In this document: positions 8,559-17,111 of the stretch, piece by piece
How positions within the stretch are numbered: position 1 is the stretch's first letter
How the letters are laid out: each line of letters begins with the position of its first letter
Notes under the pieces: generated by a model
Told to the model about the DNA's origin: nothing
Databases searched by the model: none
What the model saw: the letters and a program-made list of their open reading frames with translations, nothing else
NCBI GenBank assembly: GCA_016795375.1
Contig: JAEUHJ010000108.1
Location: forward strand, 1-51,830
Length of the DNA: 51,830 nucleotides
Direction of reading: 5' to 3'
Origin: Verrucomicrobiaceae bacterium
Lineage (GTDB): Bacteria > Verrucomicrobiota > Verrucomicrobiia > Verrucomicrobiales > Verrucomicrobiaceae
Translations under genes and position numbers: made by a program

Positions 8559-9085
8559 TACGAGAGCTGTTCTGTCTCACCAACCCGGCGGGATTTGAAG
8601 TCGCCCTACAAGCAGCTCGCCAAGGTGCTGTATCCCGACTTGGAGAGCGACCCGGCGCGCAGGCTGCCAAGGAGGAGTGGATGAAACGTCTGACTGCGGC
8701 TCATGCGGCGGGGGATTTGCGCGAGCTGCTTTGCATCGAGATGGAATGGCTGGGAGAAGAGCCCTCCAACCTCGCTTCCGCCACCGATGCGAAGCTGAAG
8801 GTGTATTACGTCGTGCTCAAAGAGCAGATCGCGGCGGTCAAGGCGCAGACGGAGTACCTGGCATTTGCGCCGGAGTATGCCGTGCTCGACCGCTTTTGCC
8901 ATCCCTACACCGGCGACATCGCGCACCCGGTTCACATCATTTCCGACCTCAGGCAGGAGGGCTTCCGCCATGAGAACATTCTGGCAGTCCTGCGCGCAGG
9001 CGGAAAGCCATGTCAGAAGATGATCACTGGCTGGACGGACGAGCAGGTCCGGTCCATGGCGGCGGAGCGATGCATCTTTGGGTAA
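8559..9085 (+). pseudogene. Frameshifted, 5'-truncated J-domain-like gene
   Basis: Frame 3 from 8559 (after TAA 8556) reads SPYKQLAKVLYPDLESDPAR at 8601-8660. Frame 2 then continues from about 8660 as AAKEEWMKRLTAAHAAGDLR, followed by ELLCIEMEWLGEE and on to TAA at 9083-9085. The two blocks join naturally as a J-domain-like helix II, loop and helix III, so a one-base frameshift near 8655-8662 splits one gene. The J-domain HPD tripeptide is YPD here, and the expected N-terminal region is missing. If the ORF of 8525-9085 is translated it would carry a frame-shadow N-terminus. The family resembles DnaJ-like proteins whose J-domain is followed by a C-terminal tail; the role is unknown. Confidence 0.6.
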
Positions 9086-9096
9086 ACGACGCGGCG

Positions 9097-11688
9097 TCAC
9101 TCGACGACGATCTCAAACCACAGCGTCTTGTCTTTCGGGCCGATGGCAAAGCTCAGGCGGCCTTCGGCGAGGCGGGCGGGGACTTCTCCGGCGCGGGCGC
9201 CGGTGCCGTCGAGGGCGAAGACTTTCGCGGTTTTTGCCTGTGTGGCGAGGGTGATGGTGGCGGTGATGCCTTCGCAGATCGTTGGGGCGCTGCCCCACTT
9301 GTGGCCGACGCTGGTGTGGTCGGTGTTCCAGCCCATGCCGGTGTTCTCCACGTTGCCGACGGCGGTGAGGAGCAGGCGGCGGGATTGCGCCAGCGGCTTG
9401 CCGTCGGCGGCGTTGAGCGTCAGCGCCGCGAAGTCGCGCGAGTTTGATTTCACGGCAAACTCCGCGCCGTCGAGCTTCGTCGTTTTGCCGGTGCAGCGGC
9501 CGACGACGGCTTTCGCGGCGGGCGCATCGACGGTGTAAAGCGCGGCCTTGGCATCCCAGGCGAGCTGCGAGCCGCCGGTGGCGGGCTTGTCGGCTTTGAG
9601 CGTGCCGTTTTCCGTGAAGCGCACGGCGAGCTGATGCGTGAGGCAGTCCTGCTGCGTCACACCAGCACGCTGCCAGGCCTCGGACAGGGTGACGCCGTCG
9701 GCGGTGAGTTTTTCGGCTTCATCGCCGGGCAGGTCGAGCCGCGCCGTGCCGCGGGCGGGGGCGACATCGCCACGGCGCAGCATGAGCGCGGCAGCGGGCA
9801 GGAAGGCGAGCTTACCGGGATGCTGCTGGAGCGAGAAGTAGCCGCTGATTTTCCCCTCGTCCCAGCCCGTGCCGCCCCAGTCGAACTGAAACAGCCCGTC
9901 CCAATCCTGCGCGGCGGCGAAGCTGGCGATCATGGGAAACATCTCCGCCGCGTAGTGGCTCGGCGCGGGATGGTCGTATTCGCTGACGGTGAAGGGCCGC
10001 CCCGCCACGCGGTAGATGGCCAGTTGCCAGAGGTTGCCCGCGCCCGGGTTGGCGACCATGGGCGAGTTGGGGATGCTCCAGTTGCCGCCGTCCCAGGGGC
10101 GGCCAGGGAAACGCGGATGCTGCCAGTAGGCGTGCATGTCCACGAAGTCATTGAACGACTCGCGCCAGGTGCCGGCGATGCCGCCGTAGCTGGCCTGGCT
10201 ATCGGTGATGCAGGCGCGCACGCCGAGTTCCTTTTTCAAAAACTCGCGCATCCCATCGGTGTAGCCGCGCTCCGTCTCCGCGAGGAAGCGCGTCCAGTCG
10301 AGGCCGCGCGGCGTGCCGAGGCTGCCCTCGCCGCTGCCCACCGTGCCATCGGCGAGTGATTCTCCCGGCTTGAGTCCCAGTGTGCCGCCGGGCCGCAGCG
10401 TCAGATCCTTGATGAAAAAATCGCCGGCCGGGCCGCCGCCGAGCACGAAATCGAAGCGCACAAGGCCGGGCGCGGTGCGCGTGGCGCGGAAGGTGTGCGT
10501 GAAGGTCTGCCACTGCGGCGTCAGGCGGGCGGTCTCGCGCAGGCCGCAGTTGTGATAGTCGCCCGTTTGCAGGCGCGTGCTCAGCGGCACCTCGCGTGGC
10601 GCGTCGGAGCAGCCGGTGAACTCCAGCGTGTAGAGCTTCCCTTCCTCCAGCGTCATGCCGGTCCAGTGAAGCTGCGCATGCCAGTTCACCGCTGGTAGCT
10701 TCGTGAGACTGACCCGCAGTTCGCCGGAATCATTGCGCGCGGTTTGGAAGTTTCCGCCGCCCTGGGTCACGAACCTGGCCGGCAGCAGATTGTCACCGAG
10801 CGGCGTGGCATCCCCCCATGCGGCGACGAGCTTCTCCGCCGAGGTGTACCGCTTCCGCAGCCAGGCGTTCCACTGTTTCAGAATGTCGGCGCGGTAATGC
10901 TCCGGCAGCGCGGCGACCTTGAGTTGCAGCAGCGAGTTCTCGTTGTTGATCTCCACGATGGCCACGCACGGCTCGCTGGCATACGCGGTCTTCGTGAAGG
11001 GGTTCACATGGCCCAGCAGAGCGCGGGCGTAGTCGCGCTGCATGCGGATCATCTGCTCGTTGATCTTGTCCACGCCCTTGCTGTAGTGGGGCATCCGCTC
11101 GCGCCGCTCGTGCTCGGCGAGGCCGTCGGGGAAGTCCTCGCCTTCCCAGTAGTTGCGCGAGACGTGCAGGTTGAGGTTCGCGTAGATGCCGTGGCGCTTG
11201 AGCGCGGCGATGAAGTAATCGAGCCGGTCGAGCTGGTCCGGATCGAACTCGTTCTTTTTCGGCGTGCCCGCCTTCCAGATGCCGCGCGGCGCGGTCTGAT
11301 TGTCCATGTGGTGAAAGCGCACGCAGTTCATGCCCAGGCTCGCCAGCCGTGCCGCGAGCCTGTCCGCGGTGTCGTGATCGGGAAAGCAACTGCCGAAGGT
11401 GAAATTCGTGGCGAGGAACTTCACGCGCTTGCCCGCGCCATCCACAAACTGCCCGTCGCGCACGGTGACGGGACCATGCTTGCCCGCCGGCATCTCATTG
11501 AGCCAGGAGACATCCACGATCGAGTCCTTCGCCGGAGTTTCGAGTCCGGGAATCACGAAGGGAAACATTTCCTCCGCATGGGAGGCGACCATGGTCAGCA
11601 GCGTCGCCACGAAGGCCCATCGGCGGGAGCAGAAGGCGGCGGACCGGGGAGATGGCTGCAATGAGGGTTTCGAGGGCGTCGTTTTCAT
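9097..11688 (-). CDS. Secreted GH5-like (clan GH-A) glycosidase with inserted carbohydrate-binding domain
   Basis: 863 residues with a Sec signal (RWAFVATLLTMVASHAEE). The TIM barrel begins near residue 75 with the QFVDGAGKRVKFLATNF motif seen in cellulase-like GH5 and related proteins. Acid/base candidate Glu250 is in VEINNENS and nucleophile candidate Glu570 in FTVSEYDHP. Between barrel strands, about residues 300-440 form a beta-sandwich with CBM4/9 character (NWHAQLHWTGMTLEEGKLY, then FFIKDLTL). The C-terminal beta domain ends LSFAIGPKDKTLWFEIVVE. A second, truncated copy of this C-terminus lies at 32640, so the window once had a paralogue. Both catalytic carboxylates are present, so the enzyme is probably active; the substrate is unknown. 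A TTGA-N6-TCAA site lies 75 bases upstream. Confidence 0.82.
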   Translation of the reverse strand: MKTTPSKPSLQPSPRSAAFCSRRWAFVATLLTMVASHAEEMFPFVIPGLETPAKDSIVDVSWLNEMPAGKHGPVTVRDGQFVDGAGKRVKFLATNFTFGSCFPDHDTADRLAARLASLGMNCVRFHHMDNQTAPRGIWKAGTPKKNEFDPDQLDRLDYFIAALKRHGIYANLNLHVSRNYWEGEDFPDGLAEHERRERMPHYSKGVDKINEQMIRMQRDYARALLGHVNPFTKTAYASEPCVAIVEINNENSLLQLKVAALPEHYRADILKQWNAWLRKRYTSAEKLVAAWGDATPLGDNLLPARFVTQGGGNFQTARNDSGELRVSLTKLPAVNWHAQLHWTGMTLEEGKLYTLEFTGCSDAPREVPLSTRLQTGDYHNCGLRETARLTPQWQTFTHTFRATRTAPGLVRFDFVLGGGPAGDFFIKDLTLRPGGTLGLKPGESLADGTVGSGEGSLGTPRGLDWTRFLAETERGYTDGMREFLKKELGVRACITDSQASYGGIAGTWRESFNDFVDMHAYWQHPRFPGRPWDGGNWSIPNSPMVANPGAGNLWQLAIYRVAGRPFTVSEYDHPAPSHYAAEMFPMIASFAAAQDWDGLFQFDWGGTGWDEGKISGYFSLQQHPGKLAFLPAAALMLRRGDVAPARGTARLDLPGDEAEKLTADGVTLSEAWQRAGVTQQDCLTHQLAVRFTENGTLKADKPATGGSQLAWDAKAALYTVDAPAAKAVVGRCTGKTTKLDGAEFAVKSNSRDFAALTLNAADGKPLAQSRRLLLTAVGNVENTGMGWNTDHTSVGHKWGSAPTICEGITATITLATQAKTAKVFALDGTGARAGEVPARLAEGRLSFAIGPKDKTLWFEIVVE

Positions 11689-11762
11689 GAGGGCGTGTCG
11701 GGTTCCTGGGCGGATTCGTTGCTGGTTGGAAGTGGATGGTGGTTACGAAATCCAGCACCGCG

Positions 11763-11776
11763 TTGATCAGGCTCAA
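11763..11776. promoter_or_regulatory. TTGA-N6-TCAA dyad upstream of the 863-aa glycosidase
   Basis: TTGATCAGGCTCAA sits 75 bases upstream of the glycosidase start at 11688. The outer four bases on each side are symmetric and the fifth pair is not (T/C). It is the weakest of the four similar sites in this window, but its distance to the minus-strand start fits the others (57-75 bases). Confidence 0.3.
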
Positions 11777-11901
11777 GCTGCATGTGCGACGCTTCCCAAC
11801 TTTTCCACTGCATTCCGGGGTTCATGCTGGTTGATGTTTCGGGATCTCGCAGGGCGCTGGAAGAGCATCACGGAGGCGGTTCGGTGAGTTGAAAAATCCG
11901 G

Positions 11902-12506
11902 CTAGCGGGCGAACCGTTCGATCATGCGCGCGACGCGGTCGCGGTGTTGTTCGATGGGTTCGCCGTCGAGGGTGAAGGCGGTCAGGCTGGAGGAGATGGT
12001 GTCAGGCACGGTCAGCAACTGGCGCGCTTCGGCGGCGAGTTCGGGGTTGAGCCGGCCGGGGTTGGCCGCAAGGAGCCGTCGCAGCATGGCGAGGTATTCG
12101 TAGTCTTCGATGCCGTCGCGGAGGTGTTCCCAGCGGATGCTGTCGATCGGGCCGTCGAGCACGGGGCCGGCGCTGTTGGCAGCGGCGGCGGCAGGCGGCG
12201 GGTAGATGAAGCGCCCGTCACCGTTGCCCCAGGGATGTTTTTCACCGGCGGGGGTGCTGTAGCCGTCCGTCCAGCTCATGGGATCCGCGTAGGGATTCTG
12301 GGGGTGTTTGGGATCGGGGTAGGCGGCGCCTGATCGGGGCGGATTTTGGTGGCGCTCGAACCCGCCCACCAAAGCTGGACGCCGGGCGGCGGATTGGACA
12401 ACAGCGCGCCGGCGGCAGGTTGCGCGTGGACTTGGGATACGGCGCAAGCGGCCAGAAAGACCAGGGCGAGACTGGGCAACGCCCGCCAGCGTGACCGAGG
12501 CTTCAT
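11902..12506 (-). pseudogene. Collapsed DUF4091/GH123-like gene (signal peptide joined to C-terminus, frameshifted)
   Basis: Reading minus from ATG 12506, a signal peptide (PSLALVFLAACAVSQVHAQP) and about 30 further residues (GVQLWWAGSSATKIRPD) lie in one frame. Near 12330 the coding character moves to another frame: DPMSWTDGYSTPAGEKHPWG, then NGDGRFIYPPP, then PIDSIRWEHLRDGIEDYEYL, ending at 11902. The latter is the typical C-terminal end of DUF4091-type glycosidase-like proteins, which normally exceed 500 residues. Hence the middle of the gene has been deleted and the frame lost. The intact gene at 17112 ends with the related ESVEDYEYFVMLRDL. Confidence 0.65.
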
Positions 12507-12604
12507 GCGAAATCGCGCTATGGAGGGACCGGTCAGAGTAAACATTGATAGGACGGGGGTTGGTCGTTCAACGACCTGTTTGGGACGATTTTCCTCCGGC
12601 GCGA

Positions 12605-12625
12605 GATCAAGGAGCGTGCTTGATC
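12605..12625. repeat. Inverted repeat at the end of the DUF488 gene
   Basis: GATCAAG (12605-12611) and CTTGATC (12619-12625) form a perfect seven-base stem with a seven-base loop that overlaps the stop codon of the minus-strand DUF488 gene. There is no T-tract after it on the minus strand, so it is not a canonical intrinsic terminator, although a transcript 3'-end hairpin is possible. Confidence 0.4.
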
Positions 12626-13011
12626 GCGGTCTTGCGGGCTTTCGGTGCCGCAGGCGATGGCTCCAGGAGAAAATCCCGCAGCACCACCGCTTGGTTGTGC
12701 TCTTCATCATGCGCGGAATAGACCAGCGTCACCGGTCCACGTTTCAAAGCGTCGCACAGCGGCTGCAATGCCGTCTGCTGCGATTTCAGTTCCGCGAGGT
12801 AGCGTCGGCGGAACTCCTCCCAGCGTTCGGGCTCGTGTCCGAACCAGCGCCGCAGCGCATCGCTCGGCGCGACTTCTTTGAGCCATGCTGTCAGGCGCAA
12901 CCCCTCTGTTTTCACCCCGCGCGGCCAGAGGCGGTCCACCAGGAAGCGTTCGCCGTCCTCCGGCGCGGCAGGTGTGTAGGCGCGTTTGATTTGCAGTGGA
13001 TGGGATGACAT
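12607..13011 (-). CDS. DUF488 (YeaO-like) protein
   Basis: 134 residues matching the short DUF488 family over its whole length: IKRAYTPAAPEDGERFLVDR, then LWPRGVKTEGL, LTAWLKEVAPSDALRRWFGH, WEEFRRRYLAEL and TLVYSAHDEEHNQAVVL. The family is cytoplasmic, about 115-130 residues long, and of unknown function, sometimes noted near metal or stress genes. The C-terminal tail is basic and Ala/Pro-rich. It stands alone here and is divergent from the 1302-aa protein gene. Confidence 0.85.
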   Translation of the reverse strand: MSSHPLQIKRAYTPAAPEDGERFLVDRLWPRGVKTEGLRLTAWLKEVAPSDALRRWFGHEPERWEEFRRRYLAELKSQQTALQPLCDALKRGPVTLVYSAHDEEHNQAVVLRDFLLEPSPAAPKARKTAIKHAP

Positions 13012-13195
13012 GGCGGGCAGGATCAGGTTGAAGTTCGTTACCGTTGAATGCTGGCGCAGTCACGGCGGGCTGATGATCGCATGTTGCGCGTTTGTGCGCG
13101 TTTCTTTTTCCGCTGCGCAACCGCGTCCCTTGAAGGCGTAGGCTCAGGCTTGCACCTGCGGAGCTGCGGTGTGCCAGAATCGCCGCCAAACTCCC

Positions 13196-16100
13196 ATGCC
13201 GCCACCGATGAAAGTCCTCGCTGTTTTTTTTCTCACCGCGTTTTGCGGTTTCTCACTTGCCGCCGAGCCGGACCCGTCGCTGCGGCTGTGGCTGCCGCTC
13301 GATGAAGGTGTTGGCGCGATCACGGCGGACCAGTCGCCGAGCCGGATCGAGGGCGAGATGGCGGGCGCGCAGTGGGCGAAGGGCGCGTTCGGCACGGCGG
13401 CGTATTTCGGCGGCTCGAAGGCTTCGATCGAACTGCCGCCGGTGCCGGGGCTCGATGGCGCGAAGCAGTTCACGCTTTCGCTCTGGGCCACCTGGGAGGG
13501 CACGGGGCGCTATCCGAATCTCGTCACCACGCACACCTGGAGTCCGGGCGGGCTGATGCTGTTCGTGCGCGACGACACGCTCTCCTTCCGCATGGGGATG
13601 CCCGGCCAGATCGCCGGTGCGCCGGGCAGCGCCTGGAGCGAGACGAGCGTGCCGTTGCTCTCCTCGCTGCCGCGTGGGAAATGGACGCACGTCTGCGTCG
13701 TCTTCGCACTGCCGGAGATCACGACGTATGTGAATGGAAAACTGGTCGGCAAAGGCAAATGGACTCAGCCCGTCGCCGCCGACGGGCTGCGGATCGGCTC
13801 CTGGGCCGGTGAAGTCAGCCATCACGGGCTGATCGACGACGTGCGGCTCCATGCGCGGGCCTTTTCCGCAGCGGAAGTGGCCGCGCTGGCGAACGATCCC
13901 GCCCGCGCCGACGCGGCCTGCACGCTGGTGGATGAGTCGAAACTCGCGCCATCGCTCGCGGCGACCTTTGAGAATCGCCGCGCGGCGCTCCAGATCGACA
14001 CACGCGGACGTGTCGTCTCGCTGCGAAGCAAGGCATCGGGACGCGAGCTGCTGGCGCGGGCGCAGGAGATGGTCTCCGCACGGCTCTCGGATGGCCGTCA
14101 GGTCACCGCGCGCAAGGCGTCGTTCGCCGATGGCGCGCTCACGTTCACCTTCCCGCATGGCGAAGGCGCGGCGGTGCTCGGCGTGGAGACGCGCGATGAC
14201 TTTTTCACCTTCACGCTGCGCTCGCTGACGCTGCCTGGCGTGAAGGAACTCACCTTCGTGAACCTGCCCGTCGCGCCCGCGAAATATCGCGGCGGCATGG
14301 CCAACATACTCTCCGACGACGAGGATGCCGTCTGCCTGCGCGGCTACGAGCTGCCGGTGGAGATGAGCATCGCCGGCAAACCCGTCGCGCTGCGCGTGGG
14401 GACGACGGCGGAGCACGGGCTCACCGGCTGGCGGGCCGGACTCGCCGCCGGGCCGAAGGCGGAGATGCCCGCGATGCTGCGGGCGATGGCGGGGGCGGCG
14501 GGCGTTCCGGTGTCGAAGCTCGGCGGCCCCTGGTCGCTGGGCGCGGAGGCAAATCGCGGCTCGTATCTCTTCGCCGATCTTTCGCTCGCCTCGGTGGACG
14601 ACTGGATCGCGCTCGCGCAGCGGGGCGGCTTCACCCACATCCACCTGCACGGATGGTGGAGCACGCTCGGCCACTACGAGATCAACCGCTCGTATTTCCC
14701 GCGCGGCCTCGACGACATGAAGGCCGCAGTGGACCGCATCCACGCGGCGGGATTGAAGGCTGGCATCCACACGCTCACCGGCTGCATCGACACGCGCGAC
14801 CCGTGGGTGACGCCCGAGGCCAGCCCGCAGCTCATCGCGACGGACACCTACACGCTCGCGCAGCCGCTGAGTCCAACGGACACGGCCGTGATGGTGAATG
14901 AAAAGCCGGCGTCGAATCACGACATCGTCTTCACCTACTCCGGCCGCGGCAATGTCCTGCGCATCGGCACGGAGCTGGTGCAATACAGCGAGGTCAGCGC
15001 CACGCCGCCGTTCGCCTTCAAAGGCTGCAAGCGCGGCGCGTTCAAGACCCGCCACGCCGCGCATGCCGCCGGTGCGAAGGCCGGTTACCTCCAGCAGCAC
15101 TACCTCGCGTTTTATCCCGAGCCGGATTCACCTCTGGCCGGCGAACTCGCCGACCGCATCGCGCACCTCTTCAACACCTGCGGCCTCGATCAGATCTACT
15201 TCGACGGCTCCGAGGGCATGGGGAGCCGCTACGGCATCGACTTCATGCGCCACGCCATCTTCAAGCGCCTGCGCGGCGAGGTGCTCGCCGAGGCGAGCTG
15301 CCACGGCGAGCACAACTGGTGGTTTCACTCGCGGCTCGGCGCGTGGGATCATCCCGTCTGGGCGGCGAAGCGATTCCATGACAAGCACATCGCCATCGCG
15401 GCGGAATACCGCCACACCGACTTGATCGAGCCGCAGCTCGGCTGGTGGGCGCCGCGCGATCCGGGACCGCAGGCGCGCGGACACTTTCTCGATGAAATGG
15501 AGTATTTCGCCGCGAAAAATCTCGGCCTCGGCGCGGCGATGTCGGTGCAGGGCGTGAACGTCACGCACAAGCCGGCGCGCTACTCCATCGAGCGGCAGTT
15601 CACCGTCCTCGGCTGGCACGAGCGGCTGCGGCTGGCGCGCTACTTCGACGACACCACCACGAAACGCGTGGCCGTGCCGGGCGATGAGTTCCGCCTGCGG
15701 CAGGAGCGCGATGGCGCGTGGCGCTTCACGCCGGTGAAGATGGCCGCGCATCGCATCAGCGCGCTGGGCAACGGCTCGGAGCAATGGACGGGCCGCAATC
15801 CCTTCGCCGCGCAGCCGCTGGCCGCGCGGATCGAGGCGCTTTACGCCGTCGCGCCCTACGACAGCGCGCAGCGCAAGGTCGTCAGCGACTTCGCCGACCT
15901 CGCCGCTTTCCAGCAGGCGACCGTTTCGCGCGATGTGACGCTTCACCTCGCCGCCGAGACCGCCGACACGCGCGGCGGCGCAGGCAATCTGCGGCTGCGC
16001 GCCGAGAACAAAGGCACCACGAAAGACGGCGCGTGGGCCAGGGCCGCGCTCACCTTTCCCGCGCCCTACCGCGATCTCACCGGCACCGGCGCGTTCGGCG

Positions 16101-17104
16101 TGTGGGTGAAGGGCGACGGCTCCGGCGCGCTGCTGAACATCCAGCTCGCCACGCCGCGCGAATACATGCACGCGCTCTCCGACCACTACATCACGCTCGA
16201 CTTCACCGGCTGGCGCTACGTCGAACTGCTGCTGCGCGAGCGCGATGTCGAGCGCATGACCGACCACCAATGGCCCTACGGCGGCACTTATGACATCTAC
16301 CGGAATCCGATCGATCTCGCCCACGTCTCCGGCCTCAACCTCTACCTCAACGACGTGCCCGCAGGCAGCGCCGCCGAAGTCGTCCTCGGCCCCGTCGTCG
16401 CGCTGCCCGTGTTGCCCGCCGAATTGAAGAATCCCGCGCTCACCGTCAACGGCGCGTCGCTCGCGCTGCCCGTCACGCTGAAGTCCGGGCAGTTCATCGA
16501 GATCGAACCCGGCGGCGAATGCGCCCACTACGATGAAAAGGGCGACCTGCTCGCGCGCGTCCGCCTCGCCGGCCCCGTCCCCGCGCTGCGAGCGGGCGAC
16601 AACGCGCTCGCTTTCACCTGCGAAAAACCGCCCGGTGTCAGCGCCCGCGCCGAAGTCACCGTGAACGCCTTCGGCAAGCCCTTCGGCACACCGCGCCCAC
16701 GCGAGCAGATCGACTGGAAAAAACTCGCGCGCGAATACGACCTGCCGCGCTGGATCACCACGCCCGACGGCGAGGACAACGCCTGGGACCTGCCCGTGCG
16801 CCCCGGCGAAACCGCGAAGCTGGAGATCGAACTCTCCGGCGCGATGGAAAACCCCGCGCTGACCGTCAACAGCCACACGGTGCGTTTCCCCGTGACGTTG
16901 AAAGTCGGCGAGCGCCTCTCCTGCCGCGACCAGCGCCACTGGATCGTGCGCAACGCCGCCCGCGCCACCGTCGTCGAAGGAGACCTCCCCGCGACTCTCC
17001 CCGCCCTCGCTTCCGGCGCGAACCGCATCTCCTTTACTTGCGCCGCCCCCGACCACGCCATCGTCCGGCTCGCGAAAGTTTATGAAACTCGTTCCACCCA
17101 ATAG
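13196..17104 (+). CDS. Very large secreted LamG plus TIM-barrel glycosidase-like protein
   Basis: About 1302 residues from ATG 13196 (a second ATG at 13208 begins MKVLAVFFLTAFCG; either yields a Sec signal ending SLAAEP). Residues 24-230 are a LamG/concanavalin-like domain (LRLWLPLDEGVGAITADQSP, TYVNGKLVGKG, GLIDDVRLHARAFSAAEV). A linker beta domain follows, then from about residue 455 a TIM-barrel-like region (WIALAQRGGFTHIHLHGWW, GLKAGIHTLTGCIDTRDPW, LDQIYFDGSEGM, EASCHGEHNWWFHSRLG). The C-terminal third holds a sandwich domain (ADTRGGAGNLRLRAENKG) and two internal repeats starting NPALTVNGASLALPVTLKSG (about 1076) and NPALTVNSHTVRFPVTLKVG (about 1215). The CAZy family was not recognised; Asp in YFDGSEG is a nucleophile candidate. 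It is probably cotranscribed with the next gene, about 7 bases downstream. Confidence 0.72.
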   Translation: MPPPMKVLAVFFLTAFCGFSLAAEPDPSLRLWLPLDEGVGAITADQSPSRIEGEMAGAQWAKGAFGTAAYFGGSKASIELPPVPGLDGAKQFTLSLWATWEGTGRYPNLVTTHTWSPGGLMLFVRDDTLSFRMGMPGQIAGAPGSAWSETSVPLLSSLPRGKWTHVCVVFALPEITTYVNGKLVGKGKWTQPVAADGLRIGSWAGEVSHHGLIDDVRLHARAFSAAEVAALANDPARADAACTLVDESKLAPSLAATFENRRAALQIDTRGRVVSLRSKASGRELLARAQEMVSARLSDGRQVTARKASFADGALTFTFPHGEGAAVLGVETRDDFFTFTLRSLTLPGVKELTFVNLPVAPAKYRGGMANILSDDEDAVCLRGYELPVEMSIAGKPVALRVGTTAEHGLTGWRAGLAAGPKAEMPAMLRAMAGAAGVPVSKLGGPWSLGAEANRGSYLFADLSLASVDDWIALAQRGGFTHIHLHGWWSTLGHYEINRSYFPRGLDDMKAAVDRIHAAGLKAGIHTLTGCIDTRDPWVTPEASPQLIATDTYTLAQPLSPTDTAVMVNEKPASNHDIVFTYSGRGNVLRIGTELVQYSEVSATPPFAFKGCKRGAFKTRHAAHAAGAKAGYLQQHYLAFYPEPDSPLAGELADRIAHLFNTCGLDQIYFDGSEGMGSRYGIDFMRHAIFKRLRGEVLAEASCHGEHNWWFHSRLGAWDHPVWAAKRFHDKHIAIAAEYRHTDLIEPQLGWWAPRDPGPQARGHFLDEMEYFAAKNLGLGAAMSVQGVNVTHKPARYSIERQFTVLGWHERLRLARYFDDTTTKRVAVPGDEFRLRQERDGAWRFTPVKMAAHRISALGNGSEQWTGRNPFAAQPLAARIEALYAVAPYDSAQRKVVSDFADLAAFQQATVSRDVTLHLAAETADTRGGAGNLRLRAENKGTTKDGAWARAALTFPAPYRDLTGTGAFGVWVKGDGSGALLNIQLATPREYMHALSDHYITLDFTGWRYVELLLRERDVERMTDHQWPYGGTYDIYRNPIDLAHVSGLNLYLNDVPAGSAAEVVLGPVVALPVLPAELKNPALTVNGASLALPVTLKSGQFIEIEPGGECAHYDEKGDLLARVRLAGPVPALRAGDNALAFTCEKPPGVSARAEVTVNAFGKPFGTPRPREQIDWKKLAREYDLPRWITTPDGEDNAWDLPVRPGETAKLEIELSGAMENPALTVNSHTVRFPVTLKVGERLSCRDQRHWIVRNAARATVVEGDLPATLPALASGANRISFTCAAPDHAIVRLAKVYETRSTQ

Positions 17105-17111
17105 TCACCGA

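Noticed and set aside
13080..13130. GTTGCGC ... GCGCAAC inverted repeat upstream of the 1302-aa gene
   Set aside because: The loop of about 25 bases and short arms make it a weak hairpin with no clear partner function.
15128..17101. 657-codon minus frame inside the LamG/barrel gene
   Set aside because: Antisense shadow; the + frame carries conserved domain repeats.
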